Positions 17,129-26,048 of a stretch of DNA of 64,000 nucleotides are shown here, in pieces (the first letter of the stretch is position 1; the number at the start of each line of letters is the position of its first letter). The notes beneath the pieces were generated by a model. It had not been told where the DNA came from and did no database searches. It worked only from the letters and a program-made list of their open reading frames with translations. The DNA comes from Clostridia bacterium (GTDB lineage: Bacteria; Bacillota; Clostridia; Oscillospirales; Acutalibacteraceae): the NCBI GenBank assembly GCA_017625095.1, contig JAGALQ010000027.1, positions 1 through 64,000 on the forward strand, read 5' to 3'. Position numbers and translations under genes: made by a program.

Positions 17129-18640
17129 TTATTCGTAGTCGGAGAGCAGTGAGGGTAAAAGCTTTATCATATCTGTCGGTGTCATACCTGCCTGCGAAAA
17201 TCTCGCAGCTGCAAGGTCACCTGCTGCACCGTGAATGTATACACCCATAACAGACGCCTGCATAAGGTCATACCCCTGCGCAACAAGACCTGCTATCATA
17301 CCTGCAAGCAGATCGCCGCAGCCGCCGCGTGCCATTCCTGCGTTACCCGTACGGTTGACATAAGTGTGTTCACCGTCTGAAACTACAGTGTTTGCACCTT
17401 TGAGCACAACGGTAATACCGAATTGCTTGGCAATTGCCTTCGTCAGCAGTATGCGGTTTGATTCAACCTGTTCAATGCTGAGTCTTAAGAGCCTTGCCAT
17501 TTCGCCGGGATGCGGTGTTATGATTGCTCTGTCTCTTACTGTCTCCAGCATATTTATATTCGCGGATATGAGATTTATGCCGTCGGCATCAATAACAACC
17601 GGGCATTTGGTCTGTTTTAGTAATTCCTCCGCTACGCTTGCTGTGCCGAGAGTCTGACCTATGCCGCAGCCAAACAGTACGCAGTCTGATTTTTCTGCGG
17701 CAGGCAGCAGTGCGTCCAACGATCCTCTCGCAAGAAAACCGTCCTCACAGCAGGGGAGAGGCATCATTATCGGCTCGTTGAGCTTTGAAGCAATGGCGGA
17801 ATAAGCGCTGTCAGGGAAAGCGCAGGTTACAAGCCCCGTACCGATTCTGACTGCACCGCTTGCGGCAAAGTATGCCGCGCCCGGATATTTTTTACTGCCG
17901 CAGATATTGAGCAGTTTTCCGTAATCTCCTTTGTGAGAGAGGGGATTACGCGTTGCCAATGCGGGTTTGTTCTTTTTTGAAATTACAAAAAATTCTTCCT
18001 GTACAGCATCTGCATCAAGACCGATATCAACCGTCTTTACCTTTCCGCAGTAAGAAACGGATGGTTTGAGCACGTGAGCAGGTTTGCGGCAGCTTATCGC
18101 AAGGGTAAGGTCGGCTTTTATGCATTCACCGTTTACTTTACCGGTGTCGCATTCTGCGCCGCTGGGCAGGTCTATTGCAACCTTTTTTGCCTTTGACGCG
18201 TTTACTGCGGCAAAAAGCTCTGCCGTAACACTGTCGGGTTCACCCTTAAAGCCGAATCCGAAAACACTGTCGATAATAACATCGGCTCTGCTGATTGCTT
18301 TTTCGGATTCTTCTTTTTCTGTCTGTCGGTCAATGACGGTAATGCCGTTCATTCTGTCGAACATTGTTATCGCATCGTCTGCAACGGGTTTACCGCAGGC
18401 AAGTACGACTTTAACGTCGTATCCCTTTGCGTTCAGGTATTCGGCGGCAACAAAGCCGTCACCGCCGTTTTTACCTTTACCGCAAATAACGGTAACCTTT
18501 TCATTCAGTGTGAGAAAAGCCTTTTCGGTTTCAACAGCGCAGGCGATACCTGCACGGTTCATCATATCGAGGTATGCGTAGCCTTTTTCGTTGGCATCGG
18601 CCTCGATTCGTTTCATCTGAGCGGAAGTGTAAATTTTCAT
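17129..18640 (-). CDS. nnr: Bifunctional NAD(P)H-hydrate epimerase / dehydratase
   Basis: This enzyme repairs damaged NAD(P)H hydrates. The N-terminal half (about 1-210) is the YjeF_N epimerase, with CGKGKNGGDGFVAAEYL and IDLPSGAECDTGKV. The C-terminal half (about 225-500) is the ADP-dependent dehydratase with VIDADGINLIS, ITPHPGEMARLL, LKGANTVV and GNAGMARGGCGDLLAGMIAG. Length of 503 residues fits the fusion. It begins 22 bases after the mannosidase stop and likely shares its transcript. Confidence 0.95.
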   Translation of the reverse strand: MKIYTSAQMKRIEADANEKGYAYLDMMNRAGIACAVETEKAFLTLNEKVTVICGKGKNGGDGFVAAEYLNAKGYDVKVVLACGKPVADDAITMFDRMNGITVIDRQTEKEESEKAISRADVIIDSVFGFGFKGEPDSVTAELFAAVNASKAKKVAIDLPSGAECDTGKVNGECIKADLTLAISCRKPAHVLKPSVSYCGKVKTVDIGLDADAVQEEFFVISKKNKPALATRNPLSHKGDYGKLLNICGSKKYPGAAYFAASGAVRIGTGLVTCAFPDSAYSAIASKLNEPIMMPLPCCEDGFLARGSLDALLPAAEKSDCVLFGCGIGQTLGTASVAEELLKQTKCPVVIDADGINLISANINMLETVRDRAIITPHPGEMARLLRLSIEQVESNRILLTKAIAKQFGITVVLKGANTVVSDGEHTYVNRTGNAGMARGGCGDLLAGMIAGLVAQGYDLMQASVMGVYIHGAAGDLAAARFSQAGMTPTDMIKLLPSLLSDYE

Positions 18641-18661
18641 CGTGACACCTTCATTCAGGTT

Positions 18662-21136
18662 TTATTTTGCAATACCTTCAAGGAAGTTTACTTCATCTGC
18701 AACGCCATCTGCATTGATGCGGAATGTCTTGATTTCGTGAGGCAGAAAATCAACCGTAAATGCGGCATCAATCATATCGCACATAATGTATGTGCGTGTT
18801 TTCTTGCCCTGAGTCTCAAAGCATCTGATTATAACATCGCCCGAACCGTCTTCGCAGAACTTGAATGCTGTTGCGATAACGTTGTCTGCAGTGATTTTAA
18901 GGAAGCTGTCTTTCTGTGCTCTGCCTGTGCCCTTGTGGTAGCTTTCGCTGACAGTAACGGGTCTGCAGTTGAACTTTGCGGCAAGCTTCATAATCTCTGT
19001 GTTTTCAACCTCACCCTCGTGCAGGAAGATTGCGTATTCAAATCTCTGCATACCTTCGTCTGTGAAGTTGAAGTCTGCAGCAGGTCTGGGTGAGTAGTGA
19101 TCGGCAAAAATAACGTTTCTGATTGCTGTGAGTCGGAGCATTGTGCCGGGGCAATCGTAGCTGTACTTGCTGTCGTTTATAACTGCAAGACCTGCTCGCT
19201 TACCGTCAACTGTGGATGTGATGTCTGCCCACTGCTGTGTCGGCTCTTCTTCACCGTTGCAGGGGCGCTTGATGTAGCCGCAGGGGATTTCATAGGTTGA
19301 AATCTCGTTTGTGCCGCCGATATCGAAGGGCAGCTTGAGCATTGTGAACTGCTCGCTCCAGTTGGCTTTGCACTTGACTCTGATTACCTTCTTACCCTCT
19401 GTCAGGCAGAATTCCTGTGTGAGAGTTGAGGTGTTGAATGTGTACTTTATTCTGACACTTGCACGAAGCGGACCCTGCTCAACAAGCTCAACGGACTGAA
19501 CATCCATTGTGCCCTTGATATCGTGGAATCTGAAAACGTTGTGTGCCCATGTGTCAGTCTTGTGGTCGTCAATAACGGTGGGTACTGCAAGTGCACCGTT
19601 TGCAGCATAATCAACGCCGCTTGCCTTATCAAGGAGCTTGGAAATACCGCCGCTTGTCTTGTCAAATTCAACACGTACAAGCTCGTTTTCCATAAATACG
19701 GTGTCGCCGTCGCCACAGGTGAGAGCTGAAGTCTGCTCTTTTTCTTCGGCATCGAAGTAAAGCCAGTATGTGCTGTAACCCATAGCGGGAACCTTAGCCA
19801 TAAACAGTGTGTCAAGATGGCTGTCGTTTGAGCGTGAGGAGCGTACATTCTGGAACAGAACGTCGTTACCGTCGCTGTCTGTTACTCTTTCGCTGGGGTG
19901 ATATGTGCGTACGGGCATATCAATATCAAACGAAAGGGGATTGAACACAACGATAGGTCTGGGGAAATCCTGCCTTGCGCCGAGGTTGCGCACCTCTGTG
20001 CATACGGGGTCGGATACACCGTCAACCCATGTGTCAATCTGTCTTGCAATTTTTATAAGAGCAGTGTTGTAAATCTTGGATGCAACATCAAGAGCATAGC
20101 CGCTGCTCTCCTTTACATCCTCGTATGCTTCCATAATGGAACATCCGCAAAGGATATCGTGGAACTGGTTGAAGCAGACGTTTTTCCATGCTGCTGCAAA
20201 ATCCTTCGTTGCAGGTGTTGCGCCTGCTGTAAGGGAAGCGATGGTGTTGAATTTTTCAGCTGCAGCAAGGCGGTTTTCGCATCTGCGGTTAAGCTGTTTT
20301 ACAAGTGAGGTTGCAGAGTAGCAGCCGCTTGCGTGGTGCTGAAGGTCGTCTGTCCATACGGGAATATCAAGAGGTGTGATGAGCATCTCTCTGAAATAAT
20401 CGTCAGGATTTGAGAATTCAAGTTCGCAGAATTCTTCTTTCTTCATTTCTTCCATAAGGTATTCGATATCTCCTCTGGAAGGTCCGCCGCCGTGGTTACC
20501 GATACCGTAGAAGAGCATCATGCCGTGACCGGTGCTCTCGGAAACCTCAGCATATTCGGCAATCTTTTTCTTGAGATGTTCGGGGCCGCTGTGTCCGTAG
20601 CCTTCGGGTATGTGATATGTGAGCACACGTGAGCCGTCGGGGCTCTCCCACCAGAAAGCGTTCTGCGGAATCTCGGCATTCTCGTGTTTGCCGGGGCGCA
20701 TCATAACGTATGCGCACATACCTCCCTGACGGAGAAGCTGAGGCATCATAGCGTTGTGACCGAATGAGTCAACGTTGTAGCCTGTTTTGCATATTGTGCC
20801 GAATTTTTCGTAGTAATAAAGCTGGCTGTAAAGAGCCTGTCTTGCAAAGCTCTCACCGCTGGGCATATTGCAGTCGGGCTGTACCCACCAGCCGTTTACA
20901 ATGCACCAGCGACCTTCTTCAACTCTCTGCTGAATTTCCTTGAACATATCGGGGTCAAGCTCTTCGACCCACTGATAGTATGCTGCAGAGGAGCAGGTGA
21001 AAACAAAATCGTCATATTCGTTAAGTCTGTCAAGTGCTGAGCGGAATGTCTGCATAACTTCGTTGCAGCCCTCCTGCCAACGCCACAGCCAGATGGGATC
21101 AAGGTGTGCGTTACCGATAAGATGTACTCTTGCCAT
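18662..21136 (-). CDS. Alpha-mannosidase, GH38
   Basis: GH38 enzymes release alpha-mannose by a retaining mechanism with a bound metal. The 824-residue protein starts MARVHLIGNAHLDPIWLW (metal His/Asp) and has GYNVDSFGHNAMMPQLLRQGG with the nucleophile Asp, then MRPGKHE and an HHASGCYS stretch. The C-terminal part is the usual beta-sandwich. There is no signal peptide, so the substrate must be imported oligosaccharide. ATG 21136 follows AAGGAGGAG at a good distance. It lies 13 bases downstream of an alpha-helical barrel protein likely to act in the same pathway. Confidence 0.93.
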   Translation of the reverse strand: MARVHLIGNAHLDPIWLWRWQEGCNEVMQTFRSALDRLNEYDDFVFTCSSAAYYQWVEELDPDMFKEIQQRVEEGRWCIVNGWWVQPDCNMPSGESFARQALYSQLYYYEKFGTICKTGYNVDSFGHNAMMPQLLRQGGMCAYVMMRPGKHENAEIPQNAFWWESPDGSRVLTYHIPEGYGHSGPEHLKKKIAEYAEVSESTGHGMMLFYGIGNHGGGPSRGDIEYLMEEMKKEEFCELEFSNPDDYFREMLITPLDIPVWTDDLQHHASGCYSATSLVKQLNRRCENRLAAAEKFNTIASLTAGATPATKDFAAAWKNVCFNQFHDILCGCSIMEAYEDVKESSGYALDVASKIYNTALIKIARQIDTWVDGVSDPVCTEVRNLGARQDFPRPIVVFNPLSFDIDMPVRTYHPSERVTDSDGNDVLFQNVRSSRSNDSHLDTLFMAKVPAMGYSTYWLYFDAEEKEQTSALTCGDGDTVFMENELVRVEFDKTSGGISKLLDKASGVDYAANGALAVPTVIDDHKTDTWAHNVFRFHDIKGTMDVQSVELVEQGPLRASVRIKYTFNTSTLTQEFCLTEGKKVIRVKCKANWSEQFTMLKLPFDIGGTNEISTYEIPCGYIKRPCNGEEEPTQQWADITSTVDGKRAGLAVINDSKYSYDCPGTMLRLTAIRNVIFADHYSPRPAADFNFTDEGMQRFEYAIFLHEGEVENTEIMKLAAKFNCRPVTVSESYHKGTGRAQKDSFLKITADNVIATAFKFCEDGSGDVIIRCFETQGKKTRTYIMCDMIDAAFTVDFLPHEIKTFRINADGVADEVNFLEGIAK

Positions 21137-21149
21137 TTCCTTCTCCTCC

Positions 21150-22931
21150 TTATTCCTCAATAAATCCGTAGTATGTGCCTATCCAGTAGGCAAATGTATA
21201 AACGTAACAGCTTTCGACAACATAAACTCCGCCTGAATCCTCATCCTTGAATTCCCAGGGATTACGGTCGTACTTTGCAATAAAGTGCTCGTCGGGCTGC
21301 AGCTTGAATGATGTTTCGACATAGTCGTAGCACCAGCGGTGCTTTCTTGCAACGTCGTGTCTTGTATCAATTGTGATACCTGATGCAAGTCGGCTGACGT
21401 TAAATCTTTCAAACCATTTTGCATTCTGCTCAAGGTCAAGTCCCTCACAGCCTACGCTGAGTGCAAAGGGATATTCGTAGCCGGGGTTGTTTTCGCGGCA
21501 TACGGTGCCTCTCCATGTGTTGAATGCGCGTGAGTATATATCGAGCAGCTTCTCATCTTTTTCGAGGGTTGCAAGCATCCAGAATGATGAAACGGCAAGC
21601 ATATTGTCACCGTACATAAGCTCTGCGGCAATATCGTTGCCCTCAAAGAGAGAGGTCTGGAAAGCTCTGTCATAGTGCTTGAGTGTCAGGTCTGCATAGC
21701 CCATACCGATGAGCTTCTCATATTCATCCTGCCACTTCTGATCGCCTGTGATGTAGTATGTTGTTTTGAGGTAAGCCAGAAGCTCTGCGGAGTTAAGACA
21801 GGCATCCGTCCAACCCATAAAGGTGTTGAAGTAGTCGAGGTTCCACTTAGCCCAGGTTGTGGGTTTGCCGTCGCACTCAACAAGCTGATATCCGCCCTCG
21901 ACAATGTGTGTCATAAGCAGTGTTGCGGACTGCTTGATAAGCTCATCAAGGTCAGGATCTGCTTCTGCGAGGAACATATGCGCGAAAAGCATCTGCATAA
22001 AGTGAGCGGTTACCTCGTCGCTGCTTGTGTCACCCTTGTAAATCATACCCTCTTCGGTGTAACCTTCGTCAGTGAAAAGGTGACGCAGTCTTTCGGGAAT
22101 CGGTGAGCTTGCATCAATTTCAAGGTTTGCAATGCCCTTTTTCTTTGAAAAAGAGGTTTCGATACAGGTTGCCTTATCGCCGCTGATTCTGTAGAAAAGT
22201 CCATCATCCGGAACAGGCTCATCGTGTGCGAGATAGCTTCTTGAGGGGAAACCGTTGCCTCTTTTTGAAATATAAAGGAGAAGCAGGCAGGCTTCGCAGG
22301 TCTTTATGGCAAAATCGCGTGCTTCAATTGTTTCGGGTGCATCGTCACCGAGCTCACGTCTGAGTGTGGCGTAGCGGAAAAGCATACCTACAGAGAACCA
22401 TGATGTGAAACCGCCGTCGTTATCGCAGTGTCCGTAAGGTACTTTTGAGCTGAAATCTCTTGCGACCTTAAGCTCTTTCTGAGCCATCATACCTCTTCTG
22501 CTGACGGTATCAATTGATTCCTTAAGGAGCATTTCTGCCTTTTCTCTGGGAGAAACGGGCTTCATTTCAATATGAACAACACCTGTTTCGGTCTGCACCC
22601 AGACACCTTTATCACCGTCACTGATGATTGATATTACGTTGTTGTCATAAAGATAACGGTTGGCTGTGAAGTGCATAGCCTTATCTTCATCTGCTTCTTC
22701 TGTCGGACACCAGCGTGTTACGCCGCCCTTTGAGCCGAGCCACATTGTGCCGTCGGCATTGACTGCGTGGCAGGTGTAATCCTTCTTGCGTGAGGGCAGG
22801 GGAATGCACACGGAAGAGAGGTCAGGCTTTACAGCCTCAGCCGTGAAAAGCTCTGCCGGTACTGCCGGGTCGTCTTTTTTGAAGAACGTGCAGAATCTGT
22901 TGAGTGTTGTGCGAAGTTTAATTGTTTTCAT
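21150..22931 (-). CDS. Cytoplasmic (alpha/alpha)-barrel protein with propeller-like N-terminus, probable glycan enzyme
   Basis: The 593-residue protein has an N-terminal region with short repeats like those of two-component propellers (GTMWLGSKGGVTRW, KGVWVQTETGVVHIE) and then a long helical part rich in aromatic and acidic residues (GHCDNDGGFTSWFSVGML, GMIYKGDTSSDEVTAHF, HRWCYDYVETSF), reminiscent of six-hairpin glycosidases. I cannot assign a GH family. GGAGG precedes the ATG and the gene is first in the unit that continues with the GH38 mannosidase, so a role in mannose-containing glycan breakdown is inferred. Confidence 0.7.
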   Translation of the reverse strand: MKTIKLRTTLNRFCTFFKKDDPAVPAELFTAEAVKPDLSSVCIPLPSRKKDYTCHAVNADGTMWLGSKGGVTRWCPTEEADEDKAMHFTANRYLYDNNVISIISDGDKGVWVQTETGVVHIEMKPVSPREKAEMLLKESIDTVSRRGMMAQKELKVARDFSSKVPYGHCDNDGGFTSWFSVGMLFRYATLRRELGDDAPETIEARDFAIKTCEACLLLLYISKRGNGFPSRSYLAHDEPVPDDGLFYRISGDKATCIETSFSKKKGIANLEIDASSPIPERLRHLFTDEGYTEEGMIYKGDTSSDEVTAHFMQMLFAHMFLAEADPDLDELIKQSATLLMTHIVEGGYQLVECDGKPTTWAKWNLDYFNTFMGWTDACLNSAELLAYLKTTYYITGDQKWQDEYEKLIGMGYADLTLKHYDRAFQTSLFEGNDIAAELMYGDNMLAVSSFWMLATLEKDEKLLDIYSRAFNTWRGTVCRENNPGYEYPFALSVGCEGLDLEQNAKWFERFNVSRLASGITIDTRHDVARKHRWCYDYVETSFKLQPDEHFIAKYDRNPWEFKDEDSGGVYVVESCYVYTFAYWIGTYYGFIEE

Positions 22932-22946
22932 CTTGTCCTCCTTGGT

Positions 22947-22976
22947 TAAAGTGGCGGATTGCTCCCGTCACTCTAA
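22947..22976. repeat. Short palindromic repeat, solo end of a MITE-like element
   Basis: Bases 22955-22976 are identical to 28432-28453, the right end of the larger element at 28173-28453. The 5' bases TAAAGTGGCG here are a degenerate inverse of the terminal CGTCACTCTA, so the whole 30 bp is a miniature palindrome. It lies just upstream of the 22931 gene. Confidence 0.6.
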
Positions 22977-22987
22977 GGTGAATTGTA

Positions 22988-23016
22988 TTGACATTTATTT
23001 TAAATAATTTTAAAAT
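22988..23016 (+). promoter_or_regulatory. Promoter of the 23048 gene
   Basis: TTGACA (22988-22993) and TAAAAT (23011-23016) are 17 bp apart, followed by AAGGAG before ATG 23048. Confidence 0.7.
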
Positions 23017-23047
23017 CATTAATAGATGATAAGGAGTTGAAAATATT

Positions 23048-23554
23048 ATGAAAATTGAAAATAAAGCGCTCAGAGAAGCTTATGCTCTGCTTGAAAAAAA
23101 CACTCCGCTCGGAAAAACAGATTGCGGTCTTGTTTGTAATGCCGTCTGCTGTACCGATGAGTGCGGAGACAGTATGGAGCTTTTTCCTTATGAAAAAGAG
23201 CTTTTTAAGGGTACGGAAGGCTTTGATATAACAGACGGTGAAGTGCCGTTGCTCAGATGCTCAGGCAGATGTGAACGCTATAAGCGACCGCTTGCCTGCA
23301 GAATCTATCCGCTGTTTCCGCTTGTTGATACGGATGAAGACGGCAACGAGCATATCCGCGTTATTTATGACCCTCGCGCAACTGCAGCCTGTCCGCTGTG
23401 TGCCAAGCGTACAAAGCTTGACCGACGCTTTGTGCGTGCCGTAAGACGTGCGGGCAAATACCTGCTTACCGACAGCGAATCGGCGGCATATCTGAAGAAA
23501 ACAAGTGACTACCTCAAAGAGCTTATAAAGCTTGAGGTAATGCTTAACGGTTAA
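23048..23554 (+). CDS. Cys-rich YkgJ-like putative metal-binding protein
   Basis: The 168-residue protein has clustered cysteines (CGLVCNAVCCTDECGD, LRCSGRCERY, LACRIYPLFP, AACPLC). The LACRIYPLFP stretch resembles the signature of the YkgJ/UPF0153 family of putative zinc or iron chelators, whose function is not established. It has its own promoter and a good ribosome site, and is divergent from the glycan operon. Confidence 0.7.
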   Translation: MKIENKALREAYALLEKNTPLGKTDCGLVCNAVCCTDECGDSMELFPYEKELFKGTEGFDITDGEVPLLRCSGRCERYKRPLACRIYPLFPLVDTDEDGNEHIRVIYDPRATAACPLCAKRTKLDRRFVRAVRRAGKYLLTDSESAAYLKKTSDYLKELIKLEVMLNG

Positions 23555-23570
23555 TGGTATGTGTATGTAA

Positions 23571-23598
23571 CGGCAGCACAAGTGAAATTCAGCTGCCG
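23571..23598. terminator. Stem-loop after the Cys-rich gene
   Basis: CGGCAGC and GCTGCCG pair around a 14-base loop between convergent genes. There is no clear T tract on either strand, so termination is only possible. Confidence 0.35.
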
Positions 23599-23672
23599 TA
23601 GTTTCCCATTATATATTATTTTTTACATTTTATAATATATTGCTATGATTTGCAAGGATTTTTACACAATAT

Positions 23673-24224
23673 TTATTCAAAAGGTTCAATTCCGCCGTCT
23701 ATGAGAGTTTCAAAGCATGCATCGCGTATCTGCGTTTCAAACCTTATGCCGTCAATATGCAGGTATCTTATGCGTGCATAGTCGTATTCTCTCAGCGGTC
23801 TGTCAAGATAATCGTCGGAGTGAGCGGCAATATAGATTTCACCGTCATCATCTTTTTTTGTCACAATCAGTGTGTGGTAGTATTCTCCGTTTTCGTTTCC
23901 GAGCTGAATCATATCACCGGGTTCGATTTCATCGGGTTGAACTTCGTGTGCGAAAGGTCCCTGCTCCTTGTTGTTTATCAGAAAATCATAAAAGAAGCTG
24001 ACACCGCTCCACGAAGGAGTTCTGTCGTTTGAAGAAATATAATACCATCCGTATGTCGGCCGATAATTCATAACGCAGCCGCCTGCGAATAAGATCTGTG
24101 AAGCAAAATTTGTGCAATCACCGCCGATTCCGTTGAAGCTGAAGAAAAGGGGATTGCGGTCAAGTGCCCATCGCCTTGCATACCTGAGTGCGTTGGTGCG
24201 GTTATATTCTTTTGTCACAAGCAT
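23673..24224 (-). CDS. Amidase_6-type putative cell wall amidase domain protein
   Basis: The 183-residue protein fits the putative amidase domain PF12671: it begins YNRTNALRYARRWAL, with GGDCTNFASQILFAGG holding the candidate catalytic Cys, then WYYISSNDRTPSWSGV and YYHTLIVTKK with the candidate His. In Firmicutes such domains are often attached to secreted proteins; this one has no signal peptide. ATG 24224 follows GGGAGG and is preferred to the longer frame that runs into the divergent promoter. Confidence 0.82.
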   Translation of the reverse strand: MLVTKEYNRTNALRYARRWALDRNPLFFSFNGIGGDCTNFASQILFAGGCVMNYRPTYGWYYISSNDRTPSWSGVSFFYDFLINNKEQGPFAHEVQPDEIEPGDMIQLGNENGEYYHTLIVTKKDDDGEIYIAAHSDDYLDRPLREYDYARIRYLHIDGIRFETQIRDACFETLIDGGIEPFE

Positions 24225-24271
24225 AGTAAAACCTCCCTTTGCCATTTTATGAATAAAATTATTTTTAGTTC

Positions 24272-24305
24272 TTGTAACTTCTTTTTGGTAGTGGTATAAT
24301 ACCAC
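24272..24305 (+). promoter_or_regulatory. Promoter with overlapping palindrome upstream of the DUF554 gene
   Basis: TTGTAA (24272-24277) and TATAAT (24295-24300) are 17 bp apart. A 15-base perfect palindrome, GTGGTAT-A-ATACCAC at 24291-24305, covers the -10 box and is well placed for a repressor. Confidence 0.65.
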
Positions 24306-24326
24306 CTGTTTTGGAGGTGAGTGTTT

Positions 24327-25031
24327 ATGGAAACTTTACTTTCGCTGACAGGCTCGTTTATCAATGTTGCACTTGTGCTTGTCGGCAGCGGACTCGGTCT
24401 GCTCCTAAAAAAGGGTTTGCCTGAAAGAGTGAGCGATGCCGTTATGAAGGCTCTGGGTCTGTGTGTGCTCTTTATAGGAATTGACGGCTGTCTTGAAGGT
24501 GAAAACACACTTGTTGCCGTTATTTCAATGGCTGTCGGCACAATTATCGGCAGTGCGATTGATCTTGATAAGCATCTGAATAATTTTGCAGCTAAAATCG
24601 AGAAAAAATTCAGCAAAAAATCTGACGGAAAATCAAATTTTGCCCAAGGGTTTGTTGCGGCAACTCTGCTCTACTGTGTGGGCGCAATGGCTATTGTCGG
24701 CTCACTTGACAGCGGCATTTCGGGTGATTACAGTACACTTGCAACAAAGTCTGTCATCGACGGCGTTTCATCAATTGTTCTGGCTTCAACACTCGGCTTC
24801 GGTGTGCTGCTGAGCTGTGTGCCCGTGTTTGTTTATCAGGGCTCCATCACTCTTCTTGCAGGTGTTGTTGCGCCGTTTCTCAATGATTATACGGTCGGTG
24901 AGATGACCTGCGTAGGCTCGCTGTTGATTGTTGCAATTGCCCTTAATATGATGAAAATTACCAATATCAAGGTAATGAACAGCTTGCCGGCAGTGTTTTT
25001 GCCTGTTCTGGTGTGTCAGTTTCTGAAATGA
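24327..25031 (+). CDS. DUF554 family membrane protein (YqgA/YdfK-like)
   Basis: The 234-residue protein has about seven hydrophobic segments and the repeated glycine-rich motifs of the DUF554 family (GSFINVALVLVGSGLGLLL, GTIIGSAIDLD, MAIVGSLDSG, ASTLGFGVLLS, VGSLLIVAIALNMM). It is a probable transporter or channel whose substrate is unknown. GGAGG precedes ATG 24327. Confidence 0.85.
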   Translation: METLLSLTGSFINVALVLVGSGLGLLLKKGLPERVSDAVMKALGLCVLFIGIDGCLEGENTLVAVISMAVGTIIGSAIDLDKHLNNFAAKIEKKFSKKSDGKSNFAQGFVAATLLYCVGAMAIVGSLDSGISGDYSTLATKSVIDGVSSIVLASTLGFGVLLSCVPVFVYQGSITLLAGVVAPFLNDYTVGEMTCVGSLLIVAIALNMMKITNIKVMNSLPAVFLPVLVCQFLK

Positions 25032-25067
25032 TTTTACGTAAAATACACGAATATTATAAAAATAAGG

Positions 25068-25097
25068 TTGACTAACGGCATCTTTTTTTGGTATAGT
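25068..25097 (+). promoter_or_regulatory. Promoter of the tandem lipoprotein genes
   Basis: TTGACT (25068-25073) and TATAGT (25092-25097) are 18 bp apart, upstream of ATG 25155. Confidence 0.6.
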
Positions 25098-25154
25098 GTA
25101 TCAGGAGACTTAAAGTCTACCCCAATAATAAAAAGAAATGAGAGGGAAATCCAG

Positions 25155-26012
25155 ATGAAAAAAGTGATTCTTTCACTTGTCGCAATTGTTCTTGCAGCTG
25201 CTATGGTATTTTCATTTGCTGCATGCGGCGACAAAGAAGAACCTGAAACCACAGCTCCCGAAATAACTGATGCAGCAGAAGACGTCATTGTTGAGTCCGA
25301 TGAGACAACAATTGCTGACGCAGAGGTTGCTACAGAAGAAACAACAGTTGAGGAAACAACGGTTGAAGAAACAACAGTCGAAGAGACAACAGCTGCTCCT
25401 ACAGCTAAGGCTGACATCATTGCTCTCTACAACGAGGCAACAAAGAATGCAGTTGATGCAAAGCCCGGTTTCAAGAAGACAGTTACAACTGAACTCAATG
25501 ACCTTAAAATGGGCGCACTTGCCAAGATAGATTTAGTCCGTGATACAGTCGGCGATTTCCTTGGTGAGGGAACAGAGACAATCTCCGCTGCAAAGGGCAA
25601 GAAGAGCGATGCTCTTAAGGCAAGCACACTTTCGGAGTCTGATGTTAAGGATGCAAAATGTGAGCTTTCTTCAGACGGTAAGTACTATGAAGTAACAATC
25701 ACTGTTAAGAACGAGAAAAACCCCCTTAAGGATAAGAGCTCTCTTAACAAGTTTACAAACGATTACAAGGACATCAACGAGATGAGAGCAGGTCTTGAGG
25801 ATGCAGGCGCTGCTGTTGAAACAATTGATATCACAGTTAAGTCCGCTACCGTTAAGGCAAAGATTGCTGCTGATACAAAGGAATTCAAATCTGTTGACTA
25901 TGTAATCGATTCTGATGCTTACCTCACAAACGTTAAGTACACAATTGCTAAGGTTAAGGTTGTTACAGGTAACATCTACACAACAGTCAGCTATTCAGAT
26001 TTCTCATATTAA
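25155..26012 (+). CDS. Lipoprotein with TTVEE repeats, paralogue 1
   Basis: The 285-residue protein has a lipoprotein signal peptide ending FAAC, an acidic Thr/Glu linker with ETTVE units in tandem (about residues 60-82), and a C-terminal beta-rich domain. The linker would span the cell wall. The C-terminal domain shares layout with the next gene (DTVGDFLG.GT, a KASxLxxSD motif, KFTNDY, and a final S.SDFSY). No enzyme motif is seen. Codons are strongly biased (ACA for Thr, AAG for Lys), as in rpsT, suggesting high expression. Confidence 0.8.
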   Translation: MKKVILSLVAIVLAAAMVFSFAACGDKEEPETTAPEITDAAEDVIVESDETTIADAEVATEETTVEETTVEETTVEETTAAPTAKADIIALYNEATKNAVDAKPGFKKTVTTELNDLKMGALAKIDLVRDTVGDFLGEGTETISAAKGKKSDALKASTLSESDVKDAKCELSSDGKYYEVTITVKNEKNPLKDKSSLNKFTNDYKDINEMRAGLEDAGAAVETIDITVKSATVKAKIAADTKEFKSVDYVIDSDAYLTNVKYTIAKVKVVTGNIYTTVSYSDFSY

Positions 26013-26048
26013 TAGCAAATAATTTTAAAAACGAAAGGAAATAAAATT

